NCBI GenBank assembly: GCA_963971285.1
Contig: OZ020248.1
Location: forward strand, 124,001 to 188,000
Direction: 5' to 3'
DNA: 64,000 nucleotides
Source: Astropecten irregularis
Lineage: Eukaryota; Echinodermata; Asteroidea; Paxillosida; Astropectinidae
Shown: positions 26,201 through 38,200 of the stretch, in pieces
Position numbering within the stretch: position 1 is the stretch's first letter
How the letters are laid out: the number at the start of each line of letters is the position of its first letter
Translations under genes and position numbers: made by a program
Notes under the pieces: generated by a model
The model's database searches: none
The model's input: the letters and a program-made list of their open reading frames with translations, nothing else
What the model was told of the DNA's origin: nothing

Positions 26201-29200
26201 CTTAATAAAATTATAAGAAAAGGCTAGTTGAAATATTGAGCATAACCTACTCGGCGATATGTAGACCATGTATGTATACCAAGTGAAAAGACCCTGCAAT
26301 AAGTGCAACCATTCATATTGTGCATAGTTCTTCTGGCCTCATCCAAACAACATTCCCCTCTATTGGACCCCAAACTCCATACCGTGCATGGGATTGGTAT
26401 TGCACACTTCAAAAGGAAAAGGTACAACCTTTCTTTGCCTTCCCAACGAGCAACGAGCTAGACAAAGCAGATCGGTTATCACTGCAAGTGGAACACAAGA
26501 TGAAAACCAACCTTTCCTTAAACATTCAAGAAAAACAATCACACATCCTAATTCTATCCAGGAGTATGAAGCATAGGATGCATAATGCAGGGTCACCAAT
26601 GGGAAATTTAAAAAACAAAAAACACGGAAGTAGATTCTTAAATTTCTTCTCTTTGAAAGGAAAAGAAAACATGATGAGATGATCTGGCAATGTTAATGAT
26701 TCTATCTTTTATCTGCTGGATGTCCTCATCAGGATGCCTGACCATGTCATGTTTCTTTGTTTACCCTGCAAATTCTTGGCTTGGGGAGGGGTGGGGCAAG
26801 TGGGAGAGGGGAGGAAATCCTGCAAACTGGAGGTTGTTCAATATTGGATGTGTCACAAACAGTGACCTTCAAGGTTCTTGGCTTGAGCCCTGTTTACGAC
26901 CAACAAACCAATTTTCATCTATTACAGCTAAAAATTCAGTACTTACATGAACTACAAACAATCTATGTACACATGAAGGCCTACATATGTACACGATACC
27001 AGCATTAGCAAGCCATTGGTTTTTGTAATTGTTGAAATTATATGTTGTAATATATTCAGTGTATACAATGAACAGCACGATTTGGAGACAACAAATGTGA
27101 TTGTTTGGTCCTCCTGGAAATTAGCCTATTTGGTCATTATTTGGTGTCCACGGTCAATGTCTTGGTGCCCCTGTCATAATTTGCTACACCTGTACATGTA
27201 AATGTACAATGCAAATGGTCATTGACTTGGCAGTGGCCATGGTCATTGCATCGATACCAGTGGTCACTGCCACAGAAGAGTGAAGTGCTACACCTGCCTA
27301 CATGTATGACCAAGCACAGGTGTCCTATCAAAGCATATCATACAAAATGTCCACTATTTTGGGACCTGCATATGTGAACACAGTCAAGTCTTGCTCTATA
27401 AAGCATTGAAGATCAGGATCTGATCAGGTGTGAGGCAGAAGGAGGGGGAGGGGCGAGGGGGTGGGACTAGTGGAAGCTAATAAAATGATGAGCTGCTGTG
27501 GATGACAACACTTCAATTAGAAGCTGATGACAGCTCCGACTATAAACTGGTTGCCACAGAGTGGACGTCCACTCTGAGGCGGACGTCCACTCTGTGGCGG
27601 ATGTCCGCCATGGAGTGGGCGTCCGCCTCAGAGTGGACATCCGCCACAGTGGACGGCCGCCATGAAGGAGACGTCCGCCATGGAGTGGACGTCCTCCACA
27701 GCGATCAATGAACTGCTGCCCATCGGATGGCTACAGATGGGTCACTTCCTGATGCAAGACGTGAGGAGGGGGTATTTCAATGAAAATCTATGGACATTTG
27801 CTCCGGTCAGTAAATGGCAGGCCACTACTGGCCGTCCACGTCAGTACTAATGATGCTGGGTCATCTGTCCAACTATCTAATGTCTGACAAAAATACTCTT
27901 ATTTCATATCAACACTGCATGCTCAGTGCTTGAAAGGGAAGCTTAATTTAAAAAAATTCTCTCACCACGAAGAATAGGCTAACTCTGATGGAATGGGACT
28001 TTACACAGTCTACAACTGAACTTTAATTGCGGGATCTTTCTCAAATTTTAGCCTTTGAGAAAGATCCTGCAAGGATCGAAAAGCGTCAGGCCCTCCCAAC
28101 TCCAAGCATTATATATTTCAGGTCATTTTAGCTGATGAGCAGTTTGCAGAAGTTTAACACTTGTATGAAAGAAATCTGTTAAAATGTTCTAGGCTTTATA
28201 ATAAAATCAAGATATCAGTATTTTGAGCGTATATTTTCTGAACACTTCTGCACTTGTTTCATTTTGCAGAGTCCAGTTCATTCAATCCAGCCAATCGTTG
28301 GCCAGTAAGCCTGTTGCCAATCCATCTTTTGAAGGGAATTAATGACCAGGTGCTTATCTTCTAGATACAGTTGTTGGACCGTGGGACGTTGCGAACAAGA
28401 ACAGTCAGATTTTTCAACACGGGTCTAATGGGTGAAAAAGAAGGCAGGATTTCCCAAACGACAAATTGCGCATCATGTACATGTAAACACATTTTTGATG
28501 ATTATAGAAATACTTTGGTCCGGTTTATTATGAGACTTTGCAAGGAAGAGGGCGCAATAGTATCATGAAGTGTTATTCCCACTATCAGTCAATGTTCTGG
28601 CTATCTTCAGAACAAGCTCTCTTTCATGGGAGAATTTTTCCCGAGGGCGTCCAGAGGCTGACTGGCTAGAACATTGGGTTAAATCCTCTGGTTTTACCCT
28701 TTTTAAACATGAAATTGTTATGCACAATGCATACCTTTAAAGCCACCCATAAATAGACTAGCATGATCATGATCAAATCTTTATATAGACCCTAGTTATT
28801 CATGTCATGTCATTGAGAATCTTGAGCACCCCCAGCTGGGTCATTCTTTCATCATGAGTGCTACATACACAGTATGTATACGTACATGTATGCATTTTGC
28901 ATTGTTTCAACAATCATTATTTTAGATACTGAGATTTTGATGCGTTTGAAGGTCTTTATCTCATATTGTGATTTATTTCATTAATTGAATCATAATACTA
29001 ACAGGTTTACTCTCTCTGCAGATCAATTTCTGAGGGGTTGGAGGCCAAAATAAATTCATGCTTGATTAAATCTAAAACTGTGCACAATTGGATGCATGTA
29101 AATCTCTTTAGGAATCGTGGGTGTTAGAACCTTCAAAGCCATCTACATGTACATGTACATGTACATGTAGATGGCTTTGAAGGTTCTAACATGTACATGT

Positions 29201-32200
29201 ACATGTACAAATAAATGTACAAAGGTTTCCCTCAGCTTCAGTTTTGACTTCCTGAATGTCCTCAAATCAACTTCCAAGAAAGATGTTTAGGAAAGGTCTC
29301 TTGATCTTGCATGTTTATTTGTACATGTACATGTACAGTCACTACAGTGTATACATGTACATGTATACTGTACATGTACATGTATGTAACGTATGTGAAG
29401 TTATGAAAGAAAGCAATGGCAATGTACATGGTTCATCCCAAAACCTAAAACGTACGTAAACCTGAATTTGTTTTCTTAACATCGTTATGATGAATGCACA
29501 GAATTACTCTTCTGTACTGTACATCCCTATCGGACACTACAGATGAGGACCCTAACCCTTACGAGCTGTTGACCACACATTACAAGTCTCTACAGGAGAA
29601 CTGGATCATAAACCATGCATTCAAACCACACTGTGGTGTATTGTGGTATTCAGGATACCACACTTACCACAGGAAAAAAACTAGTGTGGTAAGCTATGTA
29701 AGAGAGTGGGAGTATACACAGTGTAAATTGTGCATAAAAATGGCAGTTCCACAAGATTAGGGCACTGCATTTATACAGTATTACCTCCTCGGTAGGTCTA
29801 CGTATCATTCTCAGCTAGTAATGATTGCAATTTCCTCTTTCAGTTGCACAGATTGATTTTATTCTAATTGGAAGAAATACCGCAAATTTATGCGCAATCA
29901 TGAATAAACTTACAGGCTAATACATGCACATGTATGGACAATTATTGAACAAGAAACACTGTTAAAAACCATTTTACAACCGAGTGGAAAATTCCCAATT
30001 GCATCTGGTTCATGTCTGGATAAAATGTAGGTCAATTGGTTCAACACAAAAACAAAAGAGAAGTGGGTCTATCAGGGCCAGAAGACACTGAGAAACTGCC
30101 ATAGTCACACGTACTGTACATACATGTACTATACGCATGGACACAAGAGACACCTTAAGGCCATACAGTCAACGAAAGAGATTGTGAATGGTAAATGAAG
30201 ATTGTGTAGAAGTAGACATACGTGTATCTAGGTATATGTGTTGAGTGTTTGCATCTACACACGTCCATTGGGCAGTATCAGTGTACACACGGTAAATGAA
30301 TAAATACATGTCAAATCCAGAGCAGCCAAGGAACAAATGCATAAATTGTGCACATCCAACGATACACACGACGTGTGTATGTATTCTATTCCTCCTTACA
30401 AAGACTGCCCTAACTACCCGCCCCAAGTCTAGCTTTCCCAACCTTGTCTTTAAAGATCGACAGCCTGCGTTTTTTAAAGCCAATGATCATGATGATTCTG
30501 AATAAAAAAAAAACAAGTCCGTTTTCAAAACATTCTTCAGCAGATTCAAACAGATTGTATTCCTGCTCATCACTATTACATGAAATTAATTTCAAATGTG
30601 AAACCAGAAAATCATTCAAATGCTTCAAATTATGCTCTCAATTTTCTTTTCATTTCTGAGACAGAACAATGTTGGGTGTAGTTTTTTCTGCAATTTTTCA
30701 GGGGTAATAATGGTAGGGGGCCTATACTCTGCCGACATTATGAATGCAGATTTGGAAGCACAGATCGTTCAAGAATCCATTATGATTCCATTAATTTATG
30801 GCATAATTTGTCAATGTTCAAGCACACCTGCCATGCTGTACACCTGCACATGTATACTCATTGGATTGTTTCTCCTTGAAACCTGGCCATTTCCATGGCT
30901 CTGCTTAGGGCCTAAGTACTGTTTTATTGACGTTTAGGAAAATTTTACAAAAGGCCACTTGAGCAGTAAATATTTATCTTTTCTGTAAAATCTTAAGGAA
31001 TGTTTGACAAGTTTTGTACACAAAAACTGGGAGACATTCGGTATGGTGGTGTTCGGCATTCACGCACTGTATTTAATTCACGCAAATTACGCTTGCCTTT
31101 CACTGATGTACATGTATGTATACATGTCAGCAATGCATACTCAGTGCTTCTGAGTGCACATGAAAAAATCATGCGCTCCCTCAAGTGAGATTTGAACCTA
31201 TCACCTCCTGCTTACTAGTGCAGATGTCATACCGCTAGGCTACCAAGCTACATGTAGCTTTGGTCAGCAGGGTAGGTTGAATCCAATTAGGGCAATACCG
31301 CAACGGGTAACACAATTAATTGCATAATTCTATCTCCCCCCCAAAAAATCATGTGTAAATAACAAAATTACAATCACCTTACAGGCTCAAGACTCAATTA
31401 TTTGGGATGGGAATTACCTCTCATGGTTAGTACCAACTACCAAGGACTAATTTGTGCACATCCAATTCTTTATGAACTTACTCTTGTGACAGCTATGCCA
31501 CACTGCCTTGCCACCTGTGACCTCAGGTCAACCACAGTAGCTCCAATGTCCATGACCACCCCAACTCGGACCACCCTAGGCTCCCGGTCAGCGTACACCA
31601 CGGCCACGGCAAGGACCCGCGTGGTACGCTGTGGGATGGGCAATGAGACACAGACGAAGGGGTCAAAGGTGTTGCTCTGCCGGCCGCAATGAGGGCAGGT
31701 CAACGAGGACCGGAACTGAGCCTGGAACAGGTCATGGATGAAACTGTTGTTCCGTCGCATGTGATTGGCCAACGTCTCAGCTGCTAGGAGCTCGTCATTC
31801 TTGTTGTGACGATTCTGCATCAAGAACAAAAACAATTTCAATTATTTCCTAAATTACATAAGTGTACATCACACCATGATGTTCATTTGCCTTTATGTCC
31901 CCAAGTTGCTGTTGCCTTTGTGCCCCTTGAATGATACGTGGAAAATTGTCCTTACATGTGTATGTATCTCACAAGATGCCTTGGACCAAACAGCAATTTG
32001 CTGAAAATGCAAGACTTCTACAAGCCTGTCAGTTTTATGTTGAATTTTACAGTTGTTTGCATACACGGTGCACATTGTGCTATTTGGGGCAGCAATAAAC
32101 ATGAAAAGTGCCTTCATCCTCAATCCAACTCCAAGCTTATGTACATTGTATACAGTTCTGTGTCCTTCAAATTCAAAATCCAATATACATGTATGTGTAC

Positions 32201-35200
32201 ACGTGTACATCATAAGACAGGACTTCTATTGAGGCCGAGGCCAAGGCCAAGGTCGCCAATGCCTCCTGTTGCCATGGTCCTGGCCTTTAGTGGCCTTCAA
32301 ATAGGCCCAGTACAGTACATGTACATGTATATGTACACGTATGTACATGTACATGTATGTATGTTGACTTTTTGTAAGGAATGCCATTAAGAGATACTGA
32401 CCTTGTCCTCCTACAATCAAACTGAATTATTAATACTGTGTATAATTATGTGTAATGGAGAGATGCTTTTTGTTGGCTGCGTACATGGTAGGGAAGGGAA
32501 AACAAGAGGGAAGAGCTATAGTTTATAGGGCCTACATTACAGTGGGGCTTGAACAGAGCATAACACACCAACTGGCTTCGGGGACTTACCCCAAACAGTA
32601 CCACTAAAGTCGTGGAGAAAATTTGATTTATTTGATTTAAATCAGATTTGTACCTTCGGGACTAATCGCAATGGGGTTAGCCTCCAAAATTTAAGGGACT
32701 GGTCCCACTACCATGCCCCCGGATTTTTTATGACTTTATAAAATACATGTACATGTAGTACCACCTACTTTAATGTTTGGACACAACTGACCTACATGTA
32801 CATGTACATGTAGCCCCGATCCCACAAATACAGAGAAGCCTGTGGAACATGTGGGAATGGGTGACCTCAACCACATACATTTCCAACCCTTCTAGCCCTG
32901 CTGTGGCCCCCAGTCCCCCAGTTTGTGCCTTTGTGGTCAGGTACATGTATACATGTACAGGTGTACATATATGAACCCCTACTGTGGGCATGTCATCAAT
33001 TAACCACAACCCAGTCCTGAAGCCAGCCCCTCGTCTGATACCCCAAGACATCTTGGCCATAAATCTCCCTCAACATTCAGTATGCATTGAACAAGCGAGA
33101 AGATGATGTATGTAACCTGGTGGTGGCACATTCCTTGGACCTTGGCCAAGTTGGACCTGCAAGGCCAATATTGACTTTACCTTGGCCCTATCCCCACAGA
33201 GGGTTTAGTCTGTCAGTCCAAATAGTACCACAATAAATGAATTGTGGTTAGGCTTTATGTTTCTTGGTATAAAAATCTTGAATTATCTGCTTCAGACCAT
33301 GGAGGAAAGAAATGTATGTTTGTATACTTGGACCTGTGTACAGGTGTACCGTACATGTTGAACCTTCATACATGTATGTCTGTTGTCTGCATACATGTAC
33401 AGTAGGACACGTACATACATTTTGTACAGTCACAGTGTATACTGTACAGTGCAATTTAAATCTTTGTTAAGAATTCAGTCAAGTGGCAACTGATTTTATT
33501 AAAGGACGCACTTTAAAGACCAATGACTATAGAGATTTACAATGCCAATTTGGAGGTTTTTAAATTGCTTGTGAACTTGTTAAAGCTTAGACTGTTGATT
33601 CCGTCACGTTTTCTGTTTAGTGTGGAAAATCACTGGCTTTGACTCTACACGTGTAACGCATACTACATGTACAATTGTACATGAACCTGCGCATTATAAA
33701 CACTGTATTTGTGTACAGTTGTCACATGTCAGTACACTGTACATGTACCATGTATGTACAGTGTATGGTAGTAGTGTATGGTGCTTGTATCCATGTAGTA
33801 GATGTGACTAATTAATGCAGCCCATGAACCACATGACTTCTCCTTATTGCAAATGCAAGCATCTACAGACACGTACACATGTACATGTACATGTAGGATG
33901 CACATTGGAGGGCACAGGTGTAATTGAGCGGGATCAGAGCCGATTAACACTGCATTTACAAATGTTAGTGCATTTTATACATTGCTGCAATGGGACAAGG
34001 ACATCAATGAGTCACTAATAGTACAATCACACATGATCCCTTTAGCGTCCAAACACAATGTAAACATGTGACCGTTTCCAGGATGAGGGAATTCTATTGA
34101 GAAAGAACAATGAGGAAGCTACCATTGAATAATGCACTGACTTTCCAATTCTATTACAGTGTACATGTAATTAAACATGGCTAGCTTAACGTCTTTGTTG
34201 CCATTGTTTTGGTGGTTTTTGTTTTGTTGGACATTGTTTTTTTCAAAAACAGTACAATTTAATCACAATACATTATATTGGCATTTATATACATGTAATG
34301 TACATGTAGGGCCTACGCAATAGGCTATAGGAATGGTTTAATTGTATGGTTAAATGCAGACTATTTACATGTACCAAGTTTCTCTCAAATGATAATCTTC
34401 ATTTAGGAGTAAAAGACCCCAGTGTTACATGTACGTGGGCAAGTTTCTGTATATTTTTCCACATCAGAATACTGTACATCACTTGGTACAACACCAAGTT
34501 CAATGCAATGTGATTATTACAGCATCAATGGTTTAACACTCCCATTAACTCTCCGCCCTTACACCCATCCAATCCATTTTCTGTTTTTCAATTTGTGTTA
34601 ATCGCTGCTTGACGTACACGCCCGATGAAATCTTACACCACGTACTTTCATTATTTATCGTTTCAAACGTCAATTTCCGGCTAACTGCTAATCCTCCATG
34701 CACCATTAGGAATTGCACTACAACCAAGGCCATGAGAAGTTGTAGCAGGTACATGTACTACATGTATTATACAAAGTGTATAATTAGCTACTGTACATGT
34801 CCCGTACAGTAATTATTCTCCATCGTTACTTTCCTCTGCTCATTTACTGGACCGGTGGTTTTCCAATTATTATCAAAAGCACTCTGGCCATTTGAAGGCT
34901 GGATAACTCACAGTTTACGGTCAGTGAGAACGTAGATGGTTGGTATACATGTACTTTGTAAATGTATGGTAAATTAGACGTAACTATCACCATCTGATCA
35001 TTTGGGCTCAACTGTGTGATCCAGTGTAATGGTTTCCATAACACCTGTACCATCAGCAAAGTGGCAAACTTGTACAGGTCTGCCAAATGTTTTGGAACAG
35101 AACACATGGCCTACCCGAGTGTACCCGGTATAAGAAAAGCAGTTTAAAACCAGAAGCATTCATGAACAAGAACATACATGTATTACGTACTGTATGCACC

Positions 35201-38200
35201 AAGATTTAACTGCATACATGGCATCTGGGTTTATTTTACAGTGCATTGCTGCACAATTCTGCATTTTATCGTGTCAGCAGTACTTCAATAGATGTGTTCA
35301 ATGCCAGTACAGGTCTAAATAGTAAACAGGTATGTACTTTACATACTGTACATACATACATGTAGTACTTACTGTACAAATATGCCAACTACCAAAGCTG
35401 CATTCAAGATACTGTACTTCTTCAAAATGTCACAACTTCTCAAAATGATTAAAACTTGTGAAGGCCAATGCAGTAGTTTGCTTTCCTGTCGTTCAAGTAC
35501 AGAGTACTGAACTTCAAGGCCACAAAGTTGTGGTTTCGCTAAAAGGACTAACTTTCAGCATTTAAAACTGAGTATCCCCCTCATAACCATATAATCAAAT
35601 GTCAAGCTATTTTCCTATAGACCTACTCATTACTGGAGATTCAATACTTGCAAATGGTTGATCCATGTACACTGTGTAAAACATGAAGTCAAAACGAGAG
35701 ACGTAGACAAAGCTGAGATTTGAGGAGCAAATAATCTTGAATCTCGATTCATATAAATCATGTGGATTCTTTCTCTCGCTCTCTCTCCCCTATTTTCAGG
35801 TCTAACAAAGCATGCTGATGCTTGGCTTGTGCTCATCACCTTTATAGTGACTGTGACTTCATCACAGCAAAGTTTAATATTCAATAGGTCTACAATGATT
35901 TGAAAAATTTATGGCTTGGGACCTGCACTATTTCGTCGCCAATGACCACTACTACTGTTCGGTGTTCCCTACTTCCCTACTGCAAAGCCCTTTTGATAAA
36001 CAGACTACCGTAAATTTATCAAATGATTTACTGTGTACAGAAAAAGTACAGCGCTACAGCCACAATGACCAAGTACCCTTTCCCATTTTGTAAAATTAGA
36101 GTATGATTTGAGTATTTCAGAGCAACAGCAAACAGCCAGCTACATGTAAATCTCAGGGATATAAGACCGGTAGGGCTTACACAATGTACTGTCAAAATAA
36201 TGCGTACAGATGGTAAGATGTACATGTACTGGTACACTACAAACACCCACATGCTGCCACATGTCCACATTGTACATGTACATGTATGCACATATGTAGT
36301 GCATACAAAATATGTAAAACTAAGAAGAGGAAGGATTGCATTATAAACATTGAGATAATCAATATACACTATGCATAAAATCAATAAACTCATTGTGCAC
36401 TGTGCAACTGACCAAATGGTCTTTAATTCACACAATACACAATACAACAAGGGGACATGTGAACTTCACACGTATTGTTCCAACTATTGTTCAAGAATAC
36501 TCATCAAATAACCACAAGGGAAACTGACTGGATTAATTTTAAGTCACTGAAAAATGAACAAAAAAAATGTACTGGAGCAATTCAAACCAGCAACCTCCAG
36601 CACAGTATTCCAGGGGTAGCAGGTTCGAATCCCACTCCAGTAAATTTGTCTTTGTTTACTTCTCAATGACAAAGAGGAATTTGCTTTAGAAGCAAGTAAC
36701 AAAGTTCATAAAAAAGTTCTGTTTCTCACTGAATACTGATATTTATGATAAAATGTTTTGACTAGTCAAAACATGGCCATACCAGTGGTAATTGGTTTAG
36801 TCAAACTTTCACAACTTATCATTTCTGAAAGCTCGGACTTTGTTTTGGTGATTGACAAGTTTCCCTCATTTAATGAACTTAGCATTATACATAGCCAAGT
36901 GTCTCCCCTTACAATAGTTACATGTACATTGTTAAATCTCCTGAAGAGACAACATTTTTAAGGACTGATTACTACAACTTACAAGTCCCCCAAAAAACAT
37001 ACGCATGTTTACGTACATTACTACAGGTCCACATTTACTACACGTCATGCAGTAGAATGTATTTATACAGGGAAAACTTGTGATCACTGGGGACGGAATG
37101 TGTTGATATCTAAGGGGAGAACAAACACGCTACCCATACAGTCAAGATTCTCGCTGCCTGTGCCTGTGGGTACAAGTATGGACAAATCCAGCCAGGCCGG
37201 TTATAATTTGAATTAAGGTGGCTATCAGTCAGGGCCCATGAGTACACCATGGCGGATGGAAGGACCTTCCGTCTTCCATGGGTACACACACCGACTGTTT
37301 GCAGCCTGTGGGCATCTAAGGGTTGGATTTAATCAATCAAAACAAGGTACATGACCTTTTCATGCACAGTGGATGGAAAATCATGCGTATCATACATACA
37401 TGTTGTGCAGTTGCATGTCTTAACATGGTAGCAATGGCCAAGACAAGTCCTCTTAGTCTTAAAGCAGCCTCAACTACAATGTCTTGCACAATTCGTATAA
37501 ATTTCTTGGATGATGTTCTTGGTATTTTCACTCTTGAACTGATAAAAAAACCCATCAAACTCTTCCTGGGGCACCATGTGAGCCCGTACACCTGTTCACA
37601 AAAATCATGTACCGGTCTCCGTCATCCAAAAATTTATGTTTTCAAACAAACTCCATGAGGCCTCTGTAGTCCAGGTCGAGTAAAATTTGCACATGAGATG
37701 GAAATCCTACAAAATCCATCAAAACCTCAGGAAGGATTTGCGAGGATTCAGGAAGATTAGGGTAAAGGTAAGAAAAGGGAAATTATTTACTGTGTATGAT
37801 GTGTTGACAAAATGACAACAAACAATATGAGATCTGGTATTGAATTAGTTGTGCTGATCTAACCCTTGTCTGTCATTGTATCATGGACACCTCTAAATGT
37901 ATACAAGGGTTACAATCATCGCAACTTAAGATTACAACATTTCAGACTTTTATTTTAAGCTTATAAATCTACGTTTTTCCAGAGAAAGTTGAATATAAAC
38001 CTACCTTGACTTGTTTATATTTTTTCTTTGGTGCGCAGTTGAGGTCTTCGTGAACTTTGTCCAGAAGCCAGATAAGAAATTCCTGGGCATCATGCTGATC
38101 ATTCCCCCGGAACTGACCGCTGTACTTGGACACGATCCGCTTAAATTCCGTGGTGTGCTGGGGCATGTACTGGCAAGACCAGACGGACTTCATCAACAAT

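Larger units (their letters stand above)
24064..31481. other. USP intron 2
   Basis: About 7.4 kb, the largest intron. It contains opposed SINEs (24255-24545), the GGACGTCC hairpin cluster (27553-27700), the 68-bp palindrome (29123-29190), a SINE of the second family (31085-31262) and several TACATGTA clusters. No further coding exon is supported, since exons 2 and 3 join in phase. Confidence 0.7.

Noticed and set aside
37337..37591. 84-aa minus-strand frame near USP exon 1
   Set aside because: It could have been an extra exon, but exons 1 and 2 already join in phase 0 and no family match is recognised.
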